Source: Kosakonia cowanii JCM 10956 = DSM 18146
GTDB lineage: Bacteria > Pseudomonadota > Gammaproteobacteria > Enterobacterales > Enterobacteriaceae
Direction: 5' to 3'
Length of the DNA: 64,000 nt
NCBI RefSeq assembly: GCF_001975225.1
Contig: NZ_CP019445.1
Span: 2,728,001 to 2,792,000 of the forward strand
Positions 37,170 to 45,740 of this stretch are shown in pieces (position 1 is the first letter of the stretch; each line of letters begins with the position of its first letter). The position numbers and the translations under genes are program-made. The notes under the pieces are model-generated. The model searched no databases. It worked only from the letters and a program-made list of their open reading frames with translations, and was not told the DNA's origin.

Positions 37170-37240
37170 CTTGACCTCGTTATCACTGATTAGTGGGAGC
37201 TTGAGCATTGATGGGCTGAATGGTAGGTTGAGGCATTTAC

Positions 37241-37258
37241 GACAATCAAATTATTGTC
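37241..37258. promoter_or_regulatory. Inverted repeat, candidate MocR operator
   Basis: GACAAT-N6-ATTGTC lies between the EamA gene and the MocR gene, 13 bp before the regulator start. The place fits autoregulation and control of the exporter. Confidence 0.45.
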
Positions 37259-37271
37259 ATGGATACATTCG

Positions 37272-38606
37272 ATGAAAGCGCGCTACAAACAGCTGGTTGA
37301 TCGCTTCGCTGTGCAGATCCGTACCGGCGAGCTGCCGCCCGGCACGCGTTTACCAACGCACCGCTGCCTCGCCGGGCAGGAACATATTTCGCTGGCGACC
37401 GCCACCCGCGTCTATCGCGAGCTGGAAGCGATGGGGCTGGTCAGCGGTGAAACCGGCCGCGGCACCTTTGTCAGAGAGATTGCCCTTCCTCCCGGTCACG
37501 GTATCGATCAGCTTGCCGTCGCCAGCGACGTGCTGGATCTCAACTTCAACTACCCGGCGGTGAGCGGGCAGGGCGAGCTGCTGCGCGAGGCTCTCAAACG
37601 CACGGCAGTGGAGGGCAATATTGAGGCGCATCTGCGTTATCAGCCTCATGGCGGGCGGATCACCGAACGAGAGGTCTTCGCCGCGCACTTCACGCAGGGC
37701 GCGTTTCGCCCGATGGCTGAAAATCTACTGCTGGTGAATGGCGCGCAGCACGGCTTGACCATTACGGTTATGGGGCTGCTTAAACCGGGCGATGTGGTGG
37801 CGGTGGACGCGCTGACCTATCCCGGTTTTAAGGCGCTGGCCGCGCTTTATCATCTGGAGCTGGTGGCAATTCCGGCAGCGCAGGATGGCCCGGATCTGGC
37901 CGCATTGCACCAGCTCTGCCAGCAGCGGCGTATTCGCGCAGTGTATACCATGCCGACAATGCATAACCCGCTGGGCTGGGTGATGAACAGCCCGTCGCGC
38001 AAAACGCTCGCCGCTATTGCCCGTGCTCACGATCTGTTGCTCATTGAAGATGCCGCCTACGCCTGGCTGGTTCGCCGCGCGCCGCCGCCGCTCGCCTGTT
38101 TTGCGCCGGAAAGGACGGTTTATGTCAGCGGATTTTCAAAAAATGTAGCGACCGGCCTGCGGGTCGGAGCGGTGATCTGCCCGCCTGAACTGCGGCCTGC
38201 GCTGGAACGGGCGATCCGTGCTACGACGTGGAATGCGCCGTCGCTCATGACCTCACTGGTCAGCCACTGGATAGAGGAGGGGACGGTGGGCGATCTCGAA
38301 AAACGTAAGCGGGAAGATGCCCGGTTGCGCCAGCGCATGCTGCGAGAAACGCTGGCCGGTCTGCCGTGCGTAACCCACCCCGACTCTTACTTTGCCTGGC
38401 TGCCGCTCTCTGAGGAGTCGCGCGCCGATCGGGTAGTCAAGCAGCTGATGGATAACAACATCTCCCTCTCGACTGCGGAACCCTTTTGCACGGCGGCATC
38501 GACGCCGCAGGCGCTGCGCGTAGCCCTCGGTTCGGTCGCTATCGACACCCTGCGCGGAGCGCTGCTGACCATCCGCGAAGCGATAGAGTATGAAGCGAGC
38601 CGCTAG
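37272..38606 (+). CDS. MocR-family regulator (GntR DNA-binding domain fused to aminotransferase fold)
   Basis: The start MKARYKQLVDRFAVQIRTG (37272) gives 444 residues. The first ~70 residues are a GntR winged helix (LPPGTRLPTHRCLAG, GRGTFV). The rest is a fold-type I aminotransferase, with LLLVNGAQHGLT, the pyridoxal-phosphate lysine in VYVSGFSKNVATGLRVG, and Asp and Tyr in LLIEDAAYAWL. Such proteins use bound pyridoxal phosphate to sense a small molecule. It is divergent from the EamA exporter, its likely target, and overlaps the nucleotidyltransferase gene tail to tail by 4 bases. Confidence 0.9.
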   Translation: MKARYKQLVDRFAVQIRTGELPPGTRLPTHRCLAGQEHISLATATRVYRELEAMGLVSGETGRGTFVREIALPPGHGIDQLAVASDVLDLNFNYPAVSGQGELLREALKRTAVEGNIEAHLRYQPHGGRITEREVFAAHFTQGAFRPMAENLLLVNGAQHGLTITVMGLLKPGDVVAVDALTYPGFKALAALYHLELVAIPAAQDGPDLAALHQLCQQRRIRAVYTMPTMHNPLGWVMNSPSRKTLAAIARAHDLLLIEDAAYAWLVRRAPPPLACFAPERTVYVSGFSKNVATGLRVGAVICPPELRPALERAIRATTWNAPSLMTSLVSHWIEEGTVGDLEKRKREDARLRQRMLRETLAGLPCVTHPDSYFAWLPLSEESRADRVVKQLMDNNISLSTAEPFCTAASTPQALRVALGSVAIDTLRGALLTIREAIEYEASR

Positions 38607-39352
38607 CGGCGACTCTCCTCCAGCCAGCGCATCAGCGCGTTAAGCTTGGCGGTGAAGTGCGCCGTGTCATCCTCTGGCGTATGGCACTGTTGCAGCAGCC
38701 AGCCGATGGCCTGCTGCTGCTGCGGAAAGCGCTGTACAACACGGCTGGCATACTCCTCCAGCGTCTCGGGCCAGCCGTTATCCTCTGCGCGGCGTAACAG
38801 ATTGGTTGCGCGCAGCAGTTTACGCGCCGCCGCCCGCTGAAGCAGCCGTGCATCGCTCGCCGCTGCCAGCTGCTGAAGGTAGCCTTGCAGGACGGGAATG
38901 AAATCACCGTTTACCGCCACGGCAATCTCGCGCGAGGGGGTAAACGGTGAAAAACGGCTCGCGAGATCCTCCCCTGACACGCAGCGGCAGTGGTGCTTAA
39001 GCCAGTAACCCCAGCTGAAGCGGTTTTCGTCGGCCAGCGCCTCTGCCAGCGTGCCGCAATCAAAATCGACTTTGCTGATAACCGGATGCTGCGTCTGCAC
39101 ATGCTCCGCAATCGCCCGAAGGCTATCGCGTTCCGCCGCGTTCAGCGCGCGCCGGGTAATCAGGCAGACGTCGAGATCCGAGACCCCTGCCACCGCCGCA
39201 CCTTTCGCCACGCTGCCGTAGAGGTAAATGCTGTGCACCTGCGCGTCGAACCGGGCGTGGAGCAGGCCGATCACCTCATCGACCACCGGGCGAAACGCCG
39301 GTTGCAGCGGGGTGTCGGGTAAACAGGCGATAAAGCCGTCGGCATCAACCAT
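38603..39352 (-). CDS. Nucleotidyltransferase-domain protein
   Basis: The protein has 249 residues. The N-terminal half has the polymerase-beta-type motif LYGSVAKGAAVAGVSDLDVCLI (GS-x-AKG...SDLDV), with a third acidic position in VDFDCG. The C-terminal half is helical, as in aminoglycoside adenylyltransferases and kanamycin-type nucleotidyltransferases. Whether it modifies a drug, a nucleotide or a protein is unknown; it is too unlike AadA for a resistance call. GGAGG lies 8 bases before the ATG, and the gene follows a DeoR-type regulator by 14 bp in one operon. Confidence 0.8.
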   Translation of the reverse strand: MVDADGFIACLPDTPLQPAFRPVVDEVIGLLHARFDAQVHSIYLYGSVAKGAAVAGVSDLDVCLITRRALNAAERDSLRAIAEHVQTQHPVISKVDFDCGTLAEALADENRFSWGYWLKHHCRCVSGEDLASRFSPFTPSREIAVAVNGDFIPVLQGYLQQLAAASDARLLQRAAARKLLRATNLLRRAEDNGWPETLEEYASRVVQRFPQQQQAIGWLLQQCHTPEDDTAHFTAKLNALMRWLEESRR

Positions 39353-39366
39353 CGAAAGCGCCTCCG

Positions 39367-40116
39367 CTACAGCACGCTGATCTGCAACTGTTTGAACAGA
39401 GCGCTCATCTTCTCATCGAGCGGCTCATCGACCAGCAGCGTGCTGGCGAGCGTCAGATCACCGATGCCAAAAGCCGAAGCGGAGTTGATCTTCTCCGGCG
39501 ACGCCAGCACCACGGTTTCCGCCGCGCGCTCCGAAAGTGCGCGCTTCACGCAGGCCTCTTCATAGTTGCCGGTGGTAAAGCCTGCCTGCTCATGCACACC
39601 GGTGACGCCCATAAAAAAGAGGTCAGCATTGATGCGGCGAATGGACTCAATCATCGATGCGCCCACGGTGACCATCGAGTGTTTATATAACTGACCGCCG
39701 ATAACGATCACGTCCACATTTGGCAGGTTAATCAATCCGGCAGCAATGGTCGGGCTATGGGTGACCACGGTAAAGGCCAGATCCGGTGGCAGCAGGGTGA
39801 CCATCTCTTCCGAGGTGGTACCGCCGTCGATGATGACGATATTGCCCGGCTGAATAAGATTGACTGCTTTCTGCGCGATGACGCGTTTTGCATGAATGTT
39901 CACGCTTTTGCGTACTTCAAATGGCGCAATCGCCGCCGACACCGCCAGCGCGCCGCCGTGCACCCGTTGCAGCAGGCCATCTGCCGCTAACTCCCTTAAA
40001 TCGCGGCGAATAGAGTCTTCAGAGATAGCAAAGTGCTGGCTTAATTCACGGGACAAGACCTGCTTATCACGCGCCAGCATCTCAAGTATCTTCTGCTTAC
40101 GTTGACTGGATAACAC
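39367..40116 (-). CDS. DeoR-family transcriptional regulator
   Basis: The protein has 249 residues, starting at a GTG behind GGGGAAAA. The N-terminal helix-turn-helix has the family pattern LSRELSQHFAISEDSIRRDLRELAADGLLQRVHGGA. The C-terminal sugar-phosphate sensor domain has IDGGTTSEEM and VTHS. It is divergent from a DUF4406-LysE pair and co-directional with the nucleotidyltransferase gene, so either may be its target. It is distinct from the true deoR near 50 kb. Confidence 0.86.
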   Translation of the reverse strand: MLSSQRKQKILEMLARDKQVLSRELSQHFAISEDSIRRDLRELAADGLLQRVHGGALAVSAAIAPFEVRKSVNIHAKRVIAQKAVNLIQPGNIVIIDGGTTSEEMVTLLPPDLAFTVVTHSPTIAAGLINLPNVDVIVIGGQLYKHSMVTVGASMIESIRRINADLFFMGVTGVHEQAGFTTGNYEEACVKRALSERAAETVVLASPEKINSASAFGIGDLTLASTLLVDEPLDEKMSALFKQLQISVL

Positions 40117-40220
40117 GTTTTCCCCTTACACGGTTGATCTTGATCTTGCACGATTATGCATGTTAGCGTGCCGGTTGTCAGCCTGACGATCCTAATTTTA
40201 CGCAGTTTACAGGGGAAACC

Positions 40221-40607
40221 ATGCACGCCATGCTTATTTTAATTGCCGGACCCGTACGCAGCGGCACCAACGGTGATGATGCGTTAATCAAACAGAATCT
40301 GGATGCCATGACGCGAGTTGCCGCGAAGGTGTTCGAAAAAGGCCATACGCCGGTGATTGGCGAATGGCTGGCGATGCCGCTGGCGGAAGCTGCAGGGTCG
40401 AAGAAGATTGGCGATGAGATTAGCCAGACCTTTTTGTACCCCGTCGCCCATCGCCTGATTCAACACTGCGATGCCATTTTACGCCTGCCCGGCGACTCAG
40501 CGGGTGCCGATAACGATGTGCGCATCGGGCGCGAGCGGGGTCTTACCATTTACAGCGCCGTTGATGAGATCCCTGCTGGCGAAACGCGGGAGTCATCTCC
40601 GGCTTAA
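40221..40607 (+). CDS. DUF4406 protein (nucleoside 2-deoxyribosyltransferase-like fold)
   Basis: The protein has 128 residues with the N-terminal ILIAGPVRSG and following DALIKQNLDAM, then GHTPVIGEWLAMP and CDAILRLPGDSAGADNDVRIGRERG, the pattern of DUF4406, which shares its fold with nucleoside deoxyribosyltransferases. A catalytic role is not established. It begins after AGGGGAAACC and is followed 14 bp later by a LysE-family gene. The pair is divergent from the DeoR-type regulator. Confidence 0.75.
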   Translation: MHAMLILIAGPVRSGTNGDDALIKQNLDAMTRVAAKVFEKGHTPVIGEWLAMPLAEAAGSKKIGDEISQTFLYPVAHRLIQHCDAILRLPGDSAGADNDVRIGRERGLTIYSAVDEIPAGETRESSPA

Positions 40608-40621
40608 CGAAACGGGATGTA

Positions 40622-41224
40622 ATGGAAATCAACATCATGGGGTTTATCCCCGTGCTTTTACCCGTCGCGCTCTCTCCGGGCGCGAGTTTTACCCTCGCGA
40701 TGAACAGCGCGCTGGCCGGCGGGCGGGGTGGGTTGCTGCGCACGCTGGCGGGCACCGCGCTCGGCATTTACACCCATGCGCTGCTGATTGGCCTTGGGGT
40801 GACGGCGATCCTTGTCTCCTCTCCTGCGCTGTTTAACGTCCTGAAATATGCGGGGGCGGCGTATCTGATGTGGCTTGGCGTGCAACTGATCCGCAGCGGG
40901 TTAAAGACGAGTGAGATGACACTACGCGCGGACGGACCGACGGTGACGCTGAAAGAGGCGTGGCTGGCAAACGTGCTCAACCCGAAAGCGATCGTTTTTT
41001 ATCTCACCGTGGTGTCACAATTTGCCGGCAGCCGCGGCGATGTCAGCCACTATCTGCTGCTGGCCACCGTGCATGTGCTGGTGATGGGCGCATGGCTGAT
41101 TGCGTTGAGCAACATGCTGGTCTTCTCGGCGAAAAAAGCCAATCCGGCACGGCTCAAAAAAGGGGTAAATGTGGTGGGCGGCGCGCTGTTACTCATCTTC
41201 TCCGCCCTTTCACTGCTGCACTGA
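40622..41224 (+). CDS. LysE-family exporter
   Basis: The protein has 200 residues and about six helices. The family motif appears as VALSPGASFTLAMNSALAGGRGG, and the second conserved loop as AWLANVLNPKAIVFYL. It probably exports an amino acid. It forms a two-gene unit with the DUF4406 gene upstream. It is only distantly like the other LysE-type gene near 32 kb, so it is not a recent duplicate. Confidence 0.85.
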   Translation: MEINIMGFIPVLLPVALSPGASFTLAMNSALAGGRGGLLRTLAGTALGIYTHALLIGLGVTAILVSSPALFNVLKYAGAAYLMWLGVQLIRSGLKTSEMTLRADGPTVTLKEAWLANVLNPKAIVFYLTVVSQFAGSRGDVSHYLLLATVHVLVMGAWLIALSNMLVFSAKKANPARLKKGVNVVGGALLLIFSALSLLH

Positions 41225-41357
41225 ACGTAGAGCTTCTGTTCAAAATGCGCCGCGGCAAGGCAGATTTTGGTAGGGTGCAAAGCGGCCTCGCAGCCTTATT
41301 GGCGCGTCGCTTTCCGGTATGATGGCAGAGATTTTTACCTCGCCTGCAGGAGAGCGG

Positions 41358-42023
41358 ATGAAGACCTTAACTGAACTTATCGATGTGCACGATCCCGGCT
41401 GGGTGGTGGTGCAGGAGTGGCTTAACGCGGCCAGCAACCCTTACGAGGTGCTGGCGAAAGATGAGGCCCGCGCCGAACAGGCGCTGCTGCAACTGCAGGT
41501 CACCACCCGCTCGCCGCTGGGAGCGCTGGTGTATGAAACCGGCGGGCTGCTGATTGATGATGGCTGGCTGCGTATCCTCGGCTCCGGCAGTGCGCGGCTG
41601 GCGCGTGACCCGATGAGCTGGACACAAACGGCGACAGACGCGGGATCTTTCGCTGCCTTACTGATTGCCGATGATGCGTCGGGTGGCTTTTTTGCCCTCA
41701 ACGGCGGCGGGCTTGGAGAGGATATCGGCAACGTCTACTACTTCGCGCCGGATGCGCTGGCCTGGGAAGGGCTGGAAGTGGGCTACTCCGCGTTTGTTGA
41801 GTGGGCGCTGTGCGGCGATCTAGCGCTCTTCTACCAGACGGTGCGCTGGCCCAACTGGCGGGAAGAGGTGCGAACGCTCGGCGGCGAGCAGGTTTACGCC
41901 TTCTTTCCTTTCCTCTGGACCGAGCCAACGCTTTCGGTTAATGAACGCAAACGTACGGTGACGCCGATTGAGGAGCAGTGGCGGCTCGCACAGGAGGTGG
42001 CAGGGAGCCACCCGGAGTCGTAA
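41358..42023 (+). CDS. DUF2625 family protein
   Basis: The start MKTLTELIDVHDPGW (41358), behind CAGGAG, gives 221 residues. It is a soluble cytoplasmic protein with the family features LLIDDGWLRILGSGS, GGFFALNGGG and YYFAPDALAWE. DUF2625 is related to the SMI1/KNR4-like fold in appearance, a group that includes immunity proteins, but no toxin gene lies beside it. The function is unknown. A leading in-frame ATG at 41319 has no ribosome site. Confidence 0.8.
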   Translation: MKTLTELIDVHDPGWVVVQEWLNAASNPYEVLAKDEARAEQALLQLQVTTRSPLGALVYETGGLLIDDGWLRILGSGSARLARDPMSWTQTATDAGSFAALLIADDASGGFFALNGGGLGEDIGNVYYFAPDALAWEGLEVGYSAFVEWALCGDLALFYQTVRWPNWREEVRTLGGEQVYAFFPFLWTEPTLSVNERKRTVTPIEEQWRLAQEVAGSHPES

Positions 42024-42067
42024 AAGGGCAGGGCAGCAACATCCGCTGCCGCTTCCCTGTTGCAATC

Positions 42068-42086
42068 AATAATGATTCCCATTAAC
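42068..42086 (+). promoter_or_regulatory. Fur box upstream of the IroE-like esterase gene
   Basis: AATAATGATTCCCATTAAC resembles the 19-bp Fur consensus at about 14 positions, with ATAATGAT intact in the left half. It lies about 60 bp before the esterase start. Confidence 0.65.
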
Positions 42087-42144
42087 GTCTCACCCCTGAT
42101 GTTATCTTCAGCCCGCGCGGCTGATGTACAGGGAGAATGGGTTC

Positions 42145-43038
42145 ATGCTTTACCGTTTTCACGCCGTGCGCCTGGCGGCGCTGCTTCTGCTGCTTGCCTG
42201 GCAAACAGCTTATGCGAGGCCGGATATGGCGCCGCTCGGGCCCAACATCGCCGATCGCGGCTCTGCTTACTATCACTTTACGCAAAAACAGTTCGATTCC
42301 CGGGATGGTAAACGTCACTACAACGTGTGGACAGGCGTACCCAATAAAAGCGCACCGCCCGGCGGGTTCCCGGTGCTCTATATGCTGGATGGCAACGCGG
42401 CGATGGATAAGCTTTCGGAGGCGTTTTTACAACAACTCTTCGCTGCCAATCCGCCGGTGCTGGTGGCGGTCGGGTATCAAACCGATCTGCCATTCGATCT
42501 CGATAGCCGGGCGTATGATTACACGCCGCCGGGCACCGACACGCAGCAGCTGCGCGGCAGAGCAGGCGGTGGCAGTAACGCCTTTCGCCAGCTTCTGGAA
42601 AAGAGCATCGCGCCAGCGGTTGAAAAGGGGATTGCTATTAACCCGGCGCAGCGCGGGTTGTGGGGGCACTCCTACGGCGGGCTGTTCGTGCTGGAGAGCT
42701 GGCTCTCCTCCTCCTTTTTCACCACTACTTTTTCCGCCGTGCCTTCGCTGGCGCGCAATGATTTTCAGTTGCTGAAAACGATGGAAGCGGTCTCGCCGCA
42801 GCAGGCGGTGGGCAAGCACCTTTACCTGATGGAGGGGGACGGGGATCGCCGCGCGCAGGATGAGAACAGCGAGTCTGGCGTGCTGCCGCGCGTTCGCAGC
42901 ACCCTTGCGCAGCTTGATCAGCATGGCGTCCCGGCTACTTACCGCTTATTCCCCGGCCTGACGCACGGGGCGATGTTCGCCACCTCGCTACAGGCGGCGT
43001 TACTTCAGCTCTCGCAGGCGGAGAAACAGCCGCTCTGA
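42145..43038 (+). CDS. IroE-like periplasmic siderophore esterase (alpha/beta hydrolase)
   Basis: The start at 42145, nine bases after GGGAG, gives 297 residues. A signal peptide (about 1-24, ...AWQTAYA) leads to an esterase D/IroE-type hydrolase with the elbow GLWGHSYGG (Ser176), the loop YDYTPPGTD and a late His in LTHGAMF. IroE cuts cyclic enterobactin and salmochelin in the periplasm. A Fur box before the gene supports an iron role. No iro or ent genes are beside it, so it works alone here. The symbol is withheld because it may be a paralogue. Confidence 0.82.
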   Translation: MLYRFHAVRLAALLLLLAWQTAYARPDMAPLGPNIADRGSAYYHFTQKQFDSRDGKRHYNVWTGVPNKSAPPGGFPVLYMLDGNAAMDKLSEAFLQQLFAANPPVLVAVGYQTDLPFDLDSRAYDYTPPGTDTQQLRGRAGGGSNAFRQLLEKSIAPAVEKGIAINPAQRGLWGHSYGGLFVLESWLSSSFFTTTFSAVPSLARNDFQLLKTMEAVSPQQAVGKHLYLMEGDGDRRAQDENSESGVLPRVRSTLAQLDQHGVPATYRLFPGLTHGAMFATSLQAALLQLSQAEKQPL

Positions 43039-43620
43039 TTATGCCGCCGGGTTATCGCGCCCGGCGGCAGTGAACGTTACTGATGACCAGTAGCCGTTTC
43101 CGGTGTGCTCGCGTTTTGCCCAGCCTGCCTTTTCCAGCTCGCGCGCAATCAGCCGGTTGATCACCCCGTGCCCCATGCTGAGCACGCGCTCATGCTGCTG
43201 CGCATGGGCGATCAGCGTAAGCGCCATTTTCTCTGCCCGCTGCATCGTCTGCTTTTTGGATTCCGGCCCGGCCAGCGCGCCGCTGAGCCAGCAGAGGCGA
43301 AACAGCACCAGCCACGCCTGCGGCGAGAGGCGAAGCCAGGGGAGGTTAAATACCGGCAAGGGCGCTTCACGCAGATCGTCGGCAATCAGATCGGGGGTGA
43401 GGTTCATCGCCTGTAGCGACGCACGGGCGCGCGGCAGCGGGCTGCTGATAACAAAAGCGTGGCGTTTATCCGCCAGAACGGCGTGGCAATCGGGTTCGCC
43501 AGTGACGCCCGAGGCATCATAGCCTGCAATCCAGCCGGACATGTCCGTGGCTTTGACCCGTGCGGAACCCTGCTGAGCGCTGAATTCAGGCTCGCCATGA
43601 CGCATTAAAACTATCTCCAT
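43039..43620 (-). CDS. Histidine phosphatase family protein
   Basis: The protein has 193 residues. The phosphohistidine motif is LMRHGEPEF (His8), supported by SSPLPRARAS (catalytic Arg) and the second His in MGHGVINR. The fold is that of phosphoglycerate mutase-like phosphatases. The substrate is unknown. Its stop abuts the stop of the esterase gene, which is convergent. An HxlR gene lies 17 bp upstream on the same strand, so the two form an operon. Confidence 0.82.
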   Translation of the reverse strand: MEIVLMRHGEPEFSAQQGSARVKATDMSGWIAGYDASGVTGEPDCHAVLADKRHAFVISSPLPRARASLQAMNLTPDLIADDLREAPLPVFNLPWLRLSPQAWLVLFRLCWLSGALAGPESKKQTMQRAEKMALTLIAHAQQHERVLSMGHGVINRLIARELEKAGWAKREHTGNGYWSSVTFTAAGRDNPAA

Positions 43621-43637
43621 TTACGCTCCTGTGCGTT

Positions 43638-44021
43638 TTAGCCCTGTGCTTTACGGTAATGGGCTTCCATCTCATCCAGCGCGGCCTGGTTCTCCAGCCC
43701 CCACTGGTACATCTGCTCAATCGGCCCGGCGAAGGTTTTGCCAAGCGGCGTGAGGCGGTAATCGACTTTCGGCGGGACAATGTCATAAACGTGGCGGGCG
43801 ATCAGGCCGCGCTGCTCCAGCTCTTTTAGCGTCTGGAAGAGCATTTTTTTGGAGATCCCCTGCAGGCTACGCTGCAACTCGCCGGTGCGGGCGCGCTCAT
43901 CAGGCCAGTGGTAGAGTGCATGCAGCACCATCGTGCTCCACTTGACCGAGAAGAGGTCCATCAGGCGGCGCGGCGGCGAATCCGCGTAGAAAAAGAGTTT
44001 GCCGTCAACCCAGGCTGGCAT
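43638..44021 (-). CDS. HxlR-family transcriptional regulator
   Basis: The protein has 127 residues. The winged helix has the HxlR pattern KWSTMVLHALY, RTGELQRSLQGISKKMLFQTLKELEQRGLIAR, and VDYRLTPLG. It is divergent from a zinc alcohol dehydrogenase gene with 110 bp between. HxlR proteins of this type often control a neighbouring oxidoreductase in response to aldehydes or quinones, which would fit here. No operator is convincing. Confidence 0.87.
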   Translation of the reverse strand: MPAWVDGKLFFYADSPPRRLMDLFSVKWSTMVLHALYHWPDERARTGELQRSLQGISKKMLFQTLKELEQRGLIARHVYDIVPPKVDYRLTPLGKTFAGPIEQMYQWGLENQAALDEMEAHYRKAQG

Positions 44022-44131
44022 AAAAAGCCCTCATCTGTGGTCACCAAATGGTAACTACTATCAATTGTGAACCTTGCGGACTATAGTCTGCCGCCTTCAC
44101 GCTATTAACGCCAGCCCAACCTGGAGGCCTT

Positions 44132-45181
44132 ATGAAAATCAATGCACTGGTCGCGGTCGATGCCGCAAAACCGCTGACGTCCGGCGACATTACCCTTCGC
44201 CCGCTGCAAAACCAGGATGTCAAAATCGACATTCTTTACTGCGGCGTCTGCCACTCCGATCTGCATATGGCGCGCAATGAGTGGGCGGTAAGCCGCTATC
44301 CGCTGGTGCCGGGGCATGAGATAGTCGGCCGCGTCAGCGCCACCGGCACGGGCGTGTCGGCCTTTCAGGTCGGCGATATTGTGGGTGTCGGGGTGATGGT
44401 GGATTCCTGCCGTGAATGCCACTTCTGCAAACAGCATGAAGAGCAGTATTGCGAAGCGGGCTTTACCGCCACCTATAACGGGATTGATAAATACACCGGC
44501 GAGAGCACCTGGGGCGGTTACGCCGAGAGCGTCATTGTCGATCAGGATTTTGTCGTCTCGGTGCCGCACAACCTACCGCTGGCGGGCGTTGCGCCGCTGC
44601 TCTGCGCAGGCGTTACCGTCTGGTCGCCGCTGCGCCACTTCAACGTTAAAGCGGGTGATGCGGTGGGCGTTGTCGGCCTCGGCGGGTTAGGGCATATGGC
44701 CGTTAAGCTGGCGAGCGCGATGGGTGCCGAAGTAACGCTGTTTACCACCTCGCCGGAGAAGGGCGAAGATGCCCGCCGTCTCGGCGCAAAACGCGTGGTT
44801 GTTTCGCGCGATGCCGCGCAAATGGCTGCCTGCCACACCTCGCTGGATTTCATTATCGATTGCGTCGCGGCACCGCACGATCTCGACCCCTACCTGGCGA
44901 CGCTGAAAACCAACGGCCGCCTGGTGCTGGTGGGTATTCCCGATCAGCCCCATGCGTCACCCAACATCACGCCGATGGTGTTTCGCCGCTTAAGCATCAG
45001 CGGCTCGTCGATTGGCAGCATCCGTGAGACGCAGGAGATGCTCGATTTCTGCGGCCAGCACGGCATCACGGCGGATGTGGAGATGATTGGCGGTGAAGCG
45101 ATCGAAAGCGCTTTCGCCCGCATGTTGAAAGGCGATGTGAAATACCGCTTTGTTATCGATATGCAGGCTACGCGCTGGTAA
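44132..45181 (+). CDS. Zinc-dependent alcohol dehydrogenase (YahK/CAD-like)
   Basis: The protein has 349 residues. Catalytic zinc ligands lie in YCGVCHSDLH and PGHEIVG, structural zinc in CRECHFCKQHEEQYC. The cofactor loop is VGLGGLGHMAVKLA. It resembles YahK-type aldehyde reductases, which use NADPH to reduce many aldehydes. It is divergent from the HxlR gene, its likely regulator, and convergent with the SH3-domain gene. Confidence 0.9.
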   Translation: MKINALVAVDAAKPLTSGDITLRPLQNQDVKIDILYCGVCHSDLHMARNEWAVSRYPLVPGHEIVGRVSATGTGVSAFQVGDIVGVGVMVDSCRECHFCKQHEEQYCEAGFTATYNGIDKYTGESTWGGYAESVIVDQDFVVSVPHNLPLAGVAPLLCAGVTVWSPLRHFNVKAGDAVGVVGLGGLGHMAVKLASAMGAEVTLFTTSPEKGEDARRLGAKRVVVSRDAAQMAACHTSLDFIIDCVAAPHDLDPYLATLKTNGRLVLVGIPDQPHASPNITPMVFRRLSISGSSIGSIRETQEMLDFCGQHGITADVEMIGGEAIESAFARMLKGDVKYRFVIDMQATRW

Positions 45182-45191
45182 ACCGCCAGCT

Positions 45192-45557
45192 TTACACAGG
45201 CGCGACGTGCTCCTGCGGTACCCAGCCGAGGTCGCCGTCCGCTTTTTCTGCCAGATACCAGCCGTTAAGGCTCTGATGCACCGTAAGTTGCTCACCGGTT
45301 TGCACGGTGAGTTCGTGTGCGCAGTAGGGCTGCTGGCAGACACCTTGATGGGCGCTGACTGGCGTAAAGAGCTGCTGCGGCGCCCAGCCCGCTTTTCCCG
45401 ACTCTAATGTCACCCAAATCCAGCCGCGCCATTGCAAATCGCAGTGACTAATTTGTGCTCTTTCCCCCTCGCGGATAGTCAGCGGATCGGGATAGGCCGA
45501 GCGATAGTCACGGATTACTTTTACGGTGGTTTGCAGCGGGTAAGAGACTGCTTTCAT
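45192..45557 (-). CDS. SH3-domain protein
   Basis: The start MKAVSYPLQTTVKVIRDYR (45557), behind AAGGAG, gives 121 residues; a longer frame upstream has no support. Two bacterial SH3-like units can be seen, each ending in a GW(A/V)PQ motif (KAGWAPQQLF and DLGWVPQEHV). Such domains bind peptides or the cell wall, but there is no signal peptide, so it acts in the cytoplasm. It is divergent from bssR. The function is unknown. Confidence 0.75.
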   Translation of the reverse strand: MKAVSYPLQTTVKVIRDYRSAYPDPLTIREGERAQISHCDLQWRGWIWVTLESGKAGWAPQQLFTPVSAHQGVCQQPYCAHELTVQTGEQLTVHQSLNGWYLAEKADGDLGWVPQEHVAPV

Positions 45558-45663
45558 TCTCCTTATCTCCTGACGTCGCGAAGCGCTTTTATAACAAGCG
45601 AAACGGCAGCCCAGCCCAGTGCTGGCGCGGCCTGTGTAAAAGATCGTCAAAAGAATAATATTA

Positions 45664-45689
45664 TTGACCAAAGCCATGCTTTTGGTCAA
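45664..45689. promoter_or_regulatory. Palindrome upstream of bssR
   Basis: TTGACCAAA and TTTGGTCAA form 9-bp perfect arms around 8 bp. It lies about 52 bp before the bssR start, in the bssR/SH3 divergent space. It looks like an operator, for an unknown regulator. Confidence 0.5.
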
Positions 45690-45740
45690 AAAGCGGCCAT
45701 ACTATTGATCTGCCCAATGGCTGACAAGGGAGGTAAAAGT

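Noticed and set aside
38603..39352. Aminoglycoside adenylyltransferase (AadA) call
   Set aside because: Only the general nucleotidyltransferase motif is present; the sequence is not close enough to AadA to infer resistance.
45432..45740. Long N-terminal extension of bssR
   Set aside because: The extension overlaps the divergent SH3 gene and the upstream palindrome; the conserved BssR start at 45741 has a good ribosome site.
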